From Zhihengliuella sp. ISTPL4 (GTDB taxonomy: Bacteria; Actinomycetota; Actinomycetes; Actinomycetales; Microbacteriaceae), in the NCBI RefSeq assembly GCF_002848265.1, contig NZ_CP025422.1, forward strand, positions 868,001 through 932,000: a stretch of DNA of 64,000 bases, read 5' to 3'. This document shows positions 54,497 to 64,000 of this stretch, piece by piece. Each line of letters opens with the position of its first letter. The first letter of the stretch is position 1. The translations under genes and the position numbers were made by a program. The notes beneath the pieces were generated by a model, which was given only the letters and a program-made list of their open reading frames with translations, was not told the DNA's origin and ran no database searches.

Positions 54497-56344
54497 GTGA
54501 CCCCTGAAGAAGTGACCCCCGCCGACGCCCCCGACGAGTCCCCTGCCACCCCCGGATTCGAGGAGCTCGGCATCACCGGGCCGGTCCTCAAGGCCATCAA
54601 GGATCTCGGCTACGAGACCCCCTCGCCCATCCAGGCCGCGACCATCCCGACGCTGCTCGCCGGCCGCGATGTGGTCGGCATGGCGCAGACCGGCACGGGT
54701 AAGACCGCTGCCTTCGCGCTGCCCGTGCTGGAGCGGCTCGACGTGGCACAGAAGACGCCGCAAGCGCTCGTCCTCGCCCCGACCCGCGAGCTCGCGCTGC
54801 AGGTCTGCGAGGCGTTCGAATCGTACGCGTCGCGCATGAAGGGCGTGCACGTGCTGCCCGTCTACGGCGGTCAGGGCTACGGGGTCCAGCTGTCCGCCCT
54901 CCGCCGCGGCGTGCACGTCGTCGTCGGAACCCCCGGCCGCATCATGGACCACCTGGCCAAGGGCACTCTCGACCTCTCCGAGCTCCAGTACCTCGTGCTG
55001 GACGAGGCCGACGAGATGCTGAAGATGGGCTTCGCCGAAGACGTCGAGCAGATCCTCGCGCAGACGCCGGAGGAGAAGCAGGTCGCCTTGTTCTCGGCGA
55101 CGATGCCCGCGCAGATCCGCCGCCTCGCGCAGCAGTACCTCCGCGACCCGGAGGAGATCACGGTCAAGTCCAAGACCGCGACCAACACGAACATCACCCA
55201 GCGCTACCTCGTCGTCTCCTACGCGCAGAAGGTGGACGCGCTGACCCGCATCCTCGAGGTGGAGAACTTCGACGGGATGATCGTCTTCGTCCGCACGAAG
55301 AACGAGACCGAGACCCTGGCCGAGAAGCTCCGCGCCCGCGGATACTCCGCCGCCGCGATCAACGGCGACGTGCCGCAGGTGCAGCGCGAGCGCAGCGTCA
55401 ACCAGCTCAAGGACGGCAAGCTCGACATCCTCGTCGCGACGGACGTCGCCGCCCGCGGCCTCGACGTCGAGCGCATCAGCCACGTCGTCAACTTCGACAT
55501 CCCCACCGACACCGAGTCGTACGTGCACCGCATCGGACGGACGGGGCGCGCGGGCCGCACGGGCGACGCGATCAGCTTCATCACCCCGCGCGAGCGCTAC
55601 CTGCTCAAGCACATCGAGAAGGCGACGCGGCAGCAGCCCACGCAGATGCAGCTGCCGAGCACCGAGGACGTGAACACGACGCGGCTCGCACGCTTCGACG
55701 ATGCGATCACGACCGCGTTGGCGGAGACGTCGCGCATCGACGCGTTCCGCGACATCATCGCCCACTACGTCCGGCATCACGACGTGCCGGAGGGCGATGT
55801 CGCGGCCGCTCTCGCCGTGGTGGCCCAGGGCTCCACCCCGCTGCTCCTCGACCCCGCGCAGGACGCCTTGTCGCAGGCGGTGGCCGCCGACAACCGTCCG
55901 CCGCGCGAGCGGCAGACGCGGGAGCCGCGGGAGCCCCGGGAGCGTCGTGGGCGGGGCGACTACACCCCGTACCGGATCGAGGTGGGACGGCGGCACCGCG
56001 TCGAGCCGCGCCAGATCGTCGGCGCGCTGGCGAACGAGGGCGGCCTGGGCCGCGACGACTTCGGCGCGATCAACATCCGCCCCGACTTCTCCATCGTCGA
56101 GCTCCCGGCGAACCTCGACCCCGCCGTGCTCGACAAGCTCCGCGACACGCGCATCTCGGGACGGCTGATCGAGATCGCCCCCGACCGTGGGCCCGGCGCA
56201 CGACGCGGCGCGTCTTCGCGCGACGGCGACGGCCGTGGCCGTCCGACCCGCTACGACCGGACGGATCGGCGCGATCGCGACGAGCGCCCAGCGCACCGCG
56301 ACCGCGACGAGAAGCCGTTCCGGAAGCCCCGGCACAAGGGCTGA
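54497..56344 (+). CDS. deaD: DEAD-box RNA helicase (DeaD/CsdA type)
   Basis: 615 residues: Q motif region SPIQAATIP, motif I AQTGTGKT, PTRELALQ, DEAD in YLVLDEADEMLKMG, SAT, and motif VI HRIGRTGRAGR. A C-terminal DbpA-like RNA-binding domain (about 490-560, YRIEVGRRHRVEPRQIVGAL) and an Arg/Asp-rich tail follow. Unwinds structured RNA, important at low temperature and in ribosome assembly. Confidence 0.95.
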   Translation: MTPEEVTPADAPDESPATPGFEELGITGPVLKAIKDLGYETPSPIQAATIPTLLAGRDVVGMAQTGTGKTAAFALPVLERLDVAQKTPQALVLAPTRELALQVCEAFESYASRMKGVHVLPVYGGQGYGVQLSALRRGVHVVVGTPGRIMDHLAKGTLDLSELQYLVLDEADEMLKMGFAEDVEQILAQTPEEKQVALFSATMPAQIRRLAQQYLRDPEEITVKSKTATNTNITQRYLVVSYAQKVDALTRILEVENFDGMIVFVRTKNETETLAEKLRARGYSAAAINGDVPQVQRERSVNQLKDGKLDILVATDVAARGLDVERISHVVNFDIPTDTESYVHRIGRTGRAGRTGDAISFITPRERYLLKHIEKATRQQPTQMQLPSTEDVNTTRLARFDDAITTALAETSRIDAFRDIIAHYVRHHDVPEGDVAAALAVVAQGSTPLLLDPAQDALSQAVAADNRPPRERQTREPREPRERRGRGDYTPYRIEVGRRHRVEPRQIVGALANEGGLGRDDFGAINIRPDFSIVELPANLDPAVLDKLRDTRISGRLIEIAPDRGPGARRGASSRDGDGRGRPTRYDRTDRRDRDERPAHRDRDEKPFRKPRHKG

Positions 56345-56355
56345 GCGGACCGTCG

Positions 56356-56835
56356 ATGCGCATCGACCGCGCCGTCAGGGAGGATCTCCCCGCGCTCGGC
56401 CGGCTCAAGTGGCAGGACGTGCCCGCGGACCTGACGGCCGGTCGATCGCTCGACACGTTCATCGCCGAGCTCGGCGAGTGGTGGCAGGCGCACGCTCACA
56501 CCCACGTCGCCTTCGTCGCGCGGACCGAGGACGATGACCGTGTCGTCGGCGCGGCGTGGGTCGCCCTCGTACCGCGCGTGCCGAGGCCGGGAGCGCCCGA
56601 CCGCATCTCCGCGGATATCCAGAGCGTGTTCGTCGTGCCGGAGCATCGCCGGCGCGGCGCGGGCCGCGGCCTCGTCGCGGCCGCCTGTGCCCACGCGGTC
56701 TCCGTCGGCGCCGAACGGATCACCGTGCATTCGAGCGAGGCGGCTGTCGGACTCTATCGAGAGCTGGGGTTCGCGGATTCCCCCCGCCTGCGCCAGTTCC
56801 TCGCGCCCGCCACGGCGACGCCGGAGAGCGCCTGA
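56356..56835 (+). CDS. GNAT-family N-acetyltransferase
   Basis: 159 residues with the acetyl-CoA binding loop VPEHRRRGAGRGLVAAAC, preceded by DIQSVFV and followed by ITVHSSEAAVGLYRELGF. Substrate unknown. It starts 11 nt after the helicase gene and ends 4 nt before convergent ligA. Confidence 0.9.
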   Translation: MRIDRAVREDLPALGRLKWQDVPADLTAGRSLDTFIAELGEWWQAHAHTHVAFVARTEDDDRVVGAAWVALVPRVPRPGAPDRISADIQSVFVVPEHRRRGAGRGLVAAACAHAVSVGAERITVHSSEAAVGLYRELGFADSPRLRQFLAPATATPESA

Positions 56836-56839
56836 GTCC

Positions 56840-59167
<2,328 letters not shown>

Positions 59168-59193
59168 GGAGCGGGGACCGACATCCACCCGGA

Positions 59194-60291
59194 TCAGACG
59201 CCGACCGGAATGGCGGAGACGGTCGAATCGATCGTGAACTGCCCGAGCACGCGCGTGCCGACGTAGAGCACGGCGGTCTGCCCGGGGGCGACGCCGTCCA
59301 GCGGGGTGTCCGGGACGACATGGACGCCCTCGTCCGTCACCGTGGCCGTGGCGGGTACCGGCTCGGCGTGCGCGCGGATCTGCACGTCGCACGCGAATGT
59401 GGACGCACCGGGCGCGGCGCCGGCCCAGCTGAAGCGCTCCCCCGCGATCTCGGCGATGGCCAGGGCCTCCTTCGGACCCACGACCACCGTGTTCGACACG
59501 GGCCGCACCTCGAGCACGAAGCGCGGCTTGCCGTCCGGAGCCGGGACCCCGAGCTTGAGCCCGCGCCGCTGGCCCACCGTGAAGGCGTGGGCGCCCTCGT
59601 GCGCACCGACGACGGCACCGGTGCGGTCGACGATCTCACCGGTGGCCGTGCCGACCTTCTCGGCCAGCCAGCCGCGGGTGTCGCCGTCGGGGATGAAGCA
59701 GATGTCGTGGCTGTCCGGCTTCTGGGCCACACTGAGACCGCGCTGCTCCGCCTCCGCCCGCACGAGCGCCTTCGACGGCGTGGTGCCCAGGGGGAAGTAG
59801 GTGTGCGCGAGCTGATCGGCCGTCAGGACCCCGAGCACGTAGGACTGATCCTTCGCGTTGTCCGATGCCCGGTGCAGCTCGAGTCCCTCCGGACCGTCGA
59901 CGAGGGTCGCATAGTGTCCGGTGCAGACCGCATCGAAGCCGAGCTCCAGGGCGCGCTCCAGCAGGGCGGCGAACTTGATCTTCTCGTTGCACCGCATGCA
60001 CGGGTTCGGCGTCCGACCCGCACGGTATTCGGCGACGAAGTCGTCGATCACGTCGTCGCGGAACCGCTCCGAGAAATCCCACACATAGAAGGGGATGCCG
60101 AGGAGGTCGGCGGCGCGACGCGCGTCGAGGGCGTCCTCGATCGTGCAGCAGCCGCGGCTGCCGGTGCGCAGGGTCCCCCCGGCGCGGGAGAGCGCGAGGT
60201 GCACGCCGACCACATCGTGCCCCGCCTCGACGGCCCGGGCGGCCGCGACGGCGGAGTCCACACCACCACTCATGGCCGCAAGGATTCGCAT
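59194..60291 (-). CDS. mnmA: tRNA 2-thiouridylase
   Basis: 365 residues: PP-loop [13 protein letters not shown], catalytic cysteines in [13 protein letters not shown] (C98/C101 region) and [11 protein letters not shown], and a C-terminal beta-barrel. It thiolates U34 of tRNA-Lys, -Glu and -Gln using sulfur from a cysteine desulfurase, here encoded directly upstream. Confidence 0.96.
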   Translation of the reverse strand: MRILAAMSGGVDSAVAAARAVEAGHDVVGVHLALSRAGGTLRTGSRGCCTIEDALDARRAADLLGIPFYVWDFSERFRDDVIDDFVAEYRAGRTPNPCMRCNEKIKFAALLERALELGFDAVCTGHYATLVDGPEGLELHRASDNAKDQSYVLGVLTADQLAHTYFPLGTTPSKALVRAEAEQRGLSVAQKPDSHDICFIPDGDTRGWLAEKVGTATGEIVDRTGAVVGAHEGAHAFTVGQRRGLKLGVPAPDGKPRFVLEVRPVSNTVVVGPKEALAIAEIAGERFSWAGAAPGASTFACDVQIRAHAEPVPATATVTDEGVHVVPDTPLDGVAPGQTAVLYVGTRVLGQFTIDSTVSAIPVGV

Positions 60292-60297
60292 GGGTCC

Positions 60298-60303
60298 AGT
60301 CTA
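60298..60303 (-). promoter_or_regulatory. -10 box, leaderless start of mnmA
   Basis: TAGACT on the minus strand, 6 nt before the ATG at 60291; it overlaps the last codons of the upstream desulfurase gene. Confidence 0.58.
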
Positions 60304-61476
60304 CGAGCGCTCGGCTGCACGGGCCCCGGATGCCCGTGCGTAGGCATCTCCGATCACCGCCAGCACCGCATCCACATCGGCATCGGTCGACGTGCGCCCG
60401 AGGGAGAAGCGCAGCACGCTCCGGGCGTCCGCCTCACTGCGCCCCATCGCCATCACGACGTGCGAGGGCTCGGCGACCCCCGCCTGACACGCGGAGCCCG
60501 TGGAGGCCGAGACGCCGGCCACGTCCAGCAGGAACAGCAGGCTCTCCCCCACCGCACCGGGGAACAGCAGATGGGCGGTACCCGGAAGACGGTGATCGGG
60601 GTCGCCCAGGAGCTCGGCCGCCGGCACCCGCGCACGGATGCCCTCGACCAGGCGGTCGCGCAGACCGCCCACGCGGACGCTCTCGGCGGCCCGCTCCCGT
60701 TCGGCGAGTTCGAGCGCGGTCGCCAGCGCCGCCGCTCCCGGCACGTCCTGCGTGCCCGCACGCAGACCCCTCTGCTGGCCCCCGCCCCGCAGGAGCGGGG
60801 TCAGCCGGGCGGACCGCGCCACCACCAGCGCTCCGACGCCGACCGGTGCGCCGACCTTGTGTCCGGCGACGCTGAGTGCCACGAGGCCCACGCCGTCGTC
60901 CGCGCGGCCGCGGAGGTCCCGGAAGGACAGCGGCAGATGCCCGAGAGCGGCGACGGCGTCCAGGTGCAGGGGCACGCCGGCGTCGGCCGTCGCCACCGCC
61001 AGCGCGCGCGCACCGTTGATCGTCCCGGTCTCGTTGTTCGCGACGAGCGCGGTCGCGAACGCGGCCCCCGGCAGGGCAGCGGCGAAGCGGTCCTCGTCGA
61101 TGCGCGCGTGGGCCGACACGGGCACGGCCCGCACCTCGGCCCCGTCGGAGACGAGGGCGGCGACCGTGTCCATCGTCGCGTGGTGCTCGCCGTCCGGCAC
61201 CACGACGGCCGCCCTCCCCGGACCACGCGAGTGCCACAGTCCTTGAAGGGCGAGGTTGATGGACTCCGTCCCACCGGAGGTGAGCACGACCTCGATCGGG
61301 TCGGCCCCGAGGACCGCGGCGATCCGCTCCCGTGACTCCTCCAGCACCCGGCGCGCGTCCTGCCCGGCTCCGTGCGTCGACGACGCGTTGCCGATGATGA
61401 CCGACGCCTCCAGCCACGCGTCCCTGGCCTCCGGGCGCAGCGGGGTCGTCGCCGCGTGGTCGAGATAGTGCCGCAT
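60301..61476 (-). CDS. cysteine desulfurase (NifS/IscS family)
   Basis: 391 residues, PLP enzyme: MRHYLDHAATTPLRPEA, HHATMD, PLP lysine in SVAGHKVGA (K207) and the active-site cysteine loop STGSACQAG. Supplies sulfur, probably to the adjacent MnmA; a general Fe-S role is also possible. The ATG has GAGAAT 6 nt upstream. Confidence 0.95.
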   Translation of the reverse strand: MRHYLDHAATTPLRPEARDAWLEASVIIGNASSTHGAGQDARRVLEESRERIAAVLGADPIEVVLTSGGTESINLALQGLWHSRGPGRAAVVVPDGEHHATMDTVAALVSDGAEVRAVPVSAHARIDEDRFAAALPGAAFATALVANNETGTINGARALAVATADAGVPLHLDAVAALGHLPLSFRDLRGRADDGVGLVALSVAGHKVGAPVGVGALVVARSARLTPLLRGGGQQRGLRAGTQDVPGAAALATALELAERERAAESVRVGGLRDRLVEGIRARVPAAELLGDPDHRLPGTAHLLFPGAVGESLLFLLDVAGVSASTGSACQAGVAEPSHVVMAMGRSEADARSVLRFSLGRTSTDADVDAVLAVIGDAYARASGARAAERS

Positions 61477-61482
61477 GCTTCG

Positions 61483-61488
61483 ATTCTC
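61483..61488 (-). promoter_or_regulatory. -10 box before the cysteine desulfurase gene
   Basis: GAGAAT on the minus strand, 6 nt before the ATG at 61476. Confidence 0.45.
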
Positions 61489-61565
61489 CCCGATCCGCGC
61501 CCCGAACGGTCCGCCTGCGTGTGAGACCGGGTGCGTCCTGTCATGAGACTGAAATGCAACACGTT

Positions 61566-61571
61566 TAGGGT
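61566..61571 (+). promoter_or_regulatory. -10 box, leaderless start of glgX
   Basis: TAGGGT 6 nt before the ATG at 61578, with a TGAGAC -35-like element 16 nt upstream. Confidence 0.58.
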
Positions 61572-61577
61572 GTATCC

Positions 61578-63650
61578 ATGTCTTCGTCCCCCGACTCCGT
61601 CGTGCCCGGTGGGGCGATCCTCGACAACCTCGGCGTCCGGCTGCATGACGGCGTCGGCACGCTGCGGGTCTGGTCGCAGAACGCTTCCGCCGTCGACCTC
61701 GTCGTCTTCGACGCGACGGACCTCGACTGGGTCGTCGACCAGGCTCCCCTCGAACGACGCCCCGGAGGGGTCTGGGAGGTCACGACGCCGTTGCTGCAGC
61801 CCGGGGTCCGCTACGCGCTGCGCGTCGAGGGCCCGCACGGGCCCGGCAACACGTTCAACCCGGAGACGCTGCTCCTCGATCCGTATGCGCGGGGCCTCGC
61901 CCAGGGACACGGCTACCAGGAATGGCGAGCCGTGGTCATCGAGGACGGCTTCGACTGGGGCGGCTCCACGAAGCCGCGGATCCCCGCCGACCGGACGCTG
62001 ATCTACGAGGGCCACGTGAAGGGACTGACCAAGCGACACCCCGACATCCCGCCCGCGCTGCACGGCACCTACGCGGGCCTCGCGCATCCGGCCATGATCG
62101 CGTACCTCCGCACGCTCGGGGTGACGTCGGTGGAGCTGCTCCCCGTCCACGCCTTCGTCCCGGAGCCGCGGCTGCTGGAGCGGGGGCTGACGAACTACTG
62201 GGGGTACAACACCCTGAACTTCTTCACGCCCCACGCCGCCTATGCGACGGAGGACGCCAGGAAGCGGGGCCCCGAGGCGATCATCGCCGAGTTCAAGGGC
62301 ATGGTGCGTCTGCTGCACGAGGCCGGCCTCGAGGTGATCCTCGACGTCGTGTACAACCACACGTCCGAGGAGGGCATCGGCGGGCCGCGCTCCAGTCTCC
62401 GCGGTATCGATAACGCGCGGTACTACCGACAGGACGACGCGGGCGTCTACATCGACACCACGGGATGCGGCAACACGCTCAACACGGCCACCGATGCGGG
62501 CGCCCGACTGGTCCTGGACTCTCTCCGGTACTGGGCTGAGGAGATGCAGATCGACGGCTTCCGCTTCGACCTGGCGACGGCGATCGCGCGCGACGGCGCT
62601 CACGCCTACACCCCGGATCATCCGCTTCTGCGGGCGATCGCCGCCGACCCCGTCCTCGCGGAGACCAAGCTCATCGCGGAACCCTGGGACGTCGGACTGG
62701 GCGGCTGGCAGACGGGCAACTTCCCTGCGGGGTGGCACGAGTGGAACGACCGGTACCGCGACCGGGTGCGCAACTTCTGGCTGAGCGACATCGACTACGC
62801 GCGACGGGCCTCGGCGCCGGTCGGCATCGGCGGCTTCGCCACCCGGCTCGCCGGATCGTCCAACACCTTCAGCGAGGACCGCGGACCCCTCGCCAGCATC
62901 AACTTCGTCACGGCGCACGACGGCTTCACCCTGCACGACCTCGTGTCGTACGACGTCAAGCACAACGAGGCCAACGGCGAGCACAACCGCGACGGCGCCG
63001 ACCTCAACCGCTCGTTCAACCACGGCGTCGAGGGACCGACCGACGATCCCGCGATCCTCACCGCCCGGCGCAAGGCCATGCGCAACCTGCTCGGCACCCT
63101 CCTCCTCTCGGCCGGCATCCCGATGCTCACTGCCGGAGACGAGGTGGGGCGGTCCCAGCGCGGCAACAACAACGCCTACGCGCAGGACTCACCGCTGTCC
63201 TGGCTGTCCTGGGAGTTGCAGCCCTGGCAGGACGACCTCCGGGCCCACGTCGCGCGCCTCGCCCGGTTGCGCGAGGAGAACCCGGCGCTGCGGCCGAGTC
63301 GGTATGCGCGCCTCGGGGAGCACATCCCGAACGCCTCGGTCATGGACTGGTACGACCAGGACGGCGCGACCATGGAACCGGGCCAGTGGACCGACCCGGG
63401 CAATCGCACTCTGCAGTACGTCGCCGCCTCCACACCGGACAAGGAACCCGCCAACCGCATCCTCCTGATCGTGCATGGCACGGAGGCGCCGATCGACGTG
63501 CGACTCCCGGAGGAGATCGAGGGCGCCAGCCGATTCGTCTCCCTCTGGTCGAGCGCCGACGAGCGCCCGTCGGAGGCCGAGGAGACGTACGCTCCGGGTG
63601 ACGTGCTGCCGATCCCCGGCACGTCCATGCGCCTCTTCCGGGTGGAGTGA
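61578..63650 (+). CDS. glgX: glycogen debranching enzyme
   Basis: 690 residues: an N-terminal CBM48 domain, then a GH13 TIM barrel with DVVYNHTSEE, GFRFDLATA (nucleophile Asp), LIAEPWDVG (acid/base Glu) and TAHDGFTLHDL. Cleaves alpha-1,6 branches in phosphorylase-limit glycogen. Followed 64 nt later by glgE, so the region handles glycogen and maltose-1-phosphate metabolism. Confidence 0.96.
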   Translation: MSSSPDSVVPGGAILDNLGVRLHDGVGTLRVWSQNASAVDLVVFDATDLDWVVDQAPLERRPGGVWEVTTPLLQPGVRYALRVEGPHGPGNTFNPETLLLDPYARGLAQGHGYQEWRAVVIEDGFDWGGSTKPRIPADRTLIYEGHVKGLTKRHPDIPPALHGTYAGLAHPAMIAYLRTLGVTSVELLPVHAFVPEPRLLERGLTNYWGYNTLNFFTPHAAYATEDARKRGPEAIIAEFKGMVRLLHEAGLEVILDVVYNHTSEEGIGGPRSSLRGIDNARYYRQDDAGVYIDTTGCGNTLNTATDAGARLVLDSLRYWAEEMQIDGFRFDLATAIARDGAHAYTPDHPLLRAIAADPVLAETKLIAEPWDVGLGGWQTGNFPAGWHEWNDRYRDRVRNFWLSDIDYARRASAPVGIGGFATRLAGSSNTFSEDRGPLASINFVTAHDGFTLHDLVSYDVKHNEANGEHNRDGADLNRSFNHGVEGPTDDPAILTARRKAMRNLLGTLLLSAGIPMLTAGDEVGRSQRGNNNAYAQDSPLSWLSWELQPWQDDLRAHVARLARLREENPALRPSRYARLGEHIPNASVMDWYDQDGATMEPGQWTDPGNRTLQYVAASTPDKEPANRILLIVHGTEAPIDVRLPEEIEGASRFVSLWSSADERPSEAEETYAPGDVLPIPGTSMRLFRVE

Positions 63651-63673
63651 TAGCACGGTTCGGCGCCGGGGTC

Positions 63674-63705
63674 GAGCGGTAGGTTCCGACAGGGCCGAGC
63701 GGTAG
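63674..63705 (+). repeat. duplicated GAGCGGTAG elements before glgE
   Basis: GAGCGGTAG occurs at 63674-63682 and again at 63697-63705, 23 bp apart. The second copy contains the start of the TAGATT -10 box; the first is followed by TAGGTT in the same register. Confidence 0.55.
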
Positions 63706-63708
63706 ATT
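63703..63708 (+). promoter_or_regulatory. -10 box, leaderless start of glgE
   Basis: TAGATT 6 nt before the GTG at 63715. Confidence 0.55.
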
Positions 63709-63714
63709 CGGCAT

Positions 63715-64000
63715 GTGACTGCTCGTGCTGGAACCCGACCCTCGGCTCTGCGGAGCCCCGTTCAGATCCCGACGCGCGCCGCCGAGGCGGACGTCTCCGG
63801 AGCGTTGCGGACGACGCGGATCCCGCTGCTCGACGGGACGCCGGCGGTCCCCGGCGGCTTCCCCGCCAAAGCCTTCGCGGGAGAGGTGGTCCCCTTCCGC
63901 ATCGTGGCGTTCCGAGAGGGACACGACCTCATCGGCGTGCACGTGCGGTTGACTTCTCCGCACGGTGAGGCGAGCCTCCACCGGCTCACCGCGCTCGCCG
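63715..64000 (+). CDS. glgE: GlgE maltosyltransferase, 5' part only
   Basis: 95 codons visible before the window ends. TRIPLLDGTPAV, GGFPAKAFAGEVVPF and IVAFREGHDLIGVHVRL match the DUF3416 N-terminal domain of alpha-1,4-glucan:maltose-1-phosphate maltosyltransferase. It extends glycogen from maltose-1-phosphate. GTG start, inferred from the leaderless-type promoter and the family N terminus. Confidence 0.85.
   Translation, partial: MTARAGTRPSALRSPVQIPTRAAEADVSGALRTTRIPLLDGTPAVPGGFPAKAFAGEVVPFRIVAFREGHDLIGVHVRLTSPHGEASLHRLTALA

Overview
The window is a high-G+C actinobacterial chromosome segment. It most resembles Microbacterium or a close relative in the Microbacteriaceae; this is judged by eye from gene content, codon use and leaderless gene starts, with no database search. 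Most of it is chromosomal housekeeping sequence with densely packed, often 1-4 nt overlapping genes. Accessory sequence is concentrated at about 13.4-22.7 kb and 41.2-43.4 kb. No integrase, transposase, insertion sequence, CRISPR array or rRNA was seen.

0-10.7 kb: a branched-chain amino acid / leucine catabolic locus. On the minus strand lie BCKDH E1alpha, E1beta and E2, then (across a plus-strand TetR gene) the acyl-CoA carboxylase carboxyltransferase and biotin subunits, an acyl-CoA dehydrogenase, a MaoC hydratase and a CitE-type lyase. This gene set matches the Mycobacterium tuberculosis Rv2495c-Rv2506 locus. A divergent Lrp/AsnC regulator and the TetR regulator each have palindromic operator candidates.

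10.7-22.8 kb: an alpha/beta hydrolase, an AraC regulator, two small conserved proteins, two large LAXTG surface proteins (the second with its signal peptide out of frame at an A5 tract), a membrane protein/winged-helix pair with matching operators, a CPBP protease, a frameshifted pseudogene, a relic of an MFS gene, an intact MFS gene and a tRNA(CAU).

22.8-41.2 kb: gamma carbonic anhydrase and Dps (divergent, with strong palindromes between them), an amidohydrolase, a PaiB-like protein, rpiB with a Nei/Fpg glycosylase, ferrochelatase, aminopeptidase N, an mscS-glbO-flavoprotein operon, thioesterases, a membrane-anchored transglutaminase-like protein and ettA.

41.2-43.4 kb: a low-G+C two-gene PtuA/PtuB-like (Septu) anti-phage module. 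A 15-bp direct repeat of the ettA 5' end flanks it. The insertion appears to have separated ettA from its original promoter and ribosome binding site, which survive on the far side.

43.4-64 kb: lipoprotein, tRNA-Arg, orn, tRNA-His, LysE exporter, zinicin-like metallopeptidase, clpS, DUF2017, kinase, GerW-like protein, dinB, gatCAB, acyl-CoA ligase, deaD-type helicase, GNAT, ligA, mnmA, cysteine desulfurase, glgX and the start of glgE. Many genes show a TANNNT -10 box 6-7 nt before the start codon, the signature of leaderless transcripts.
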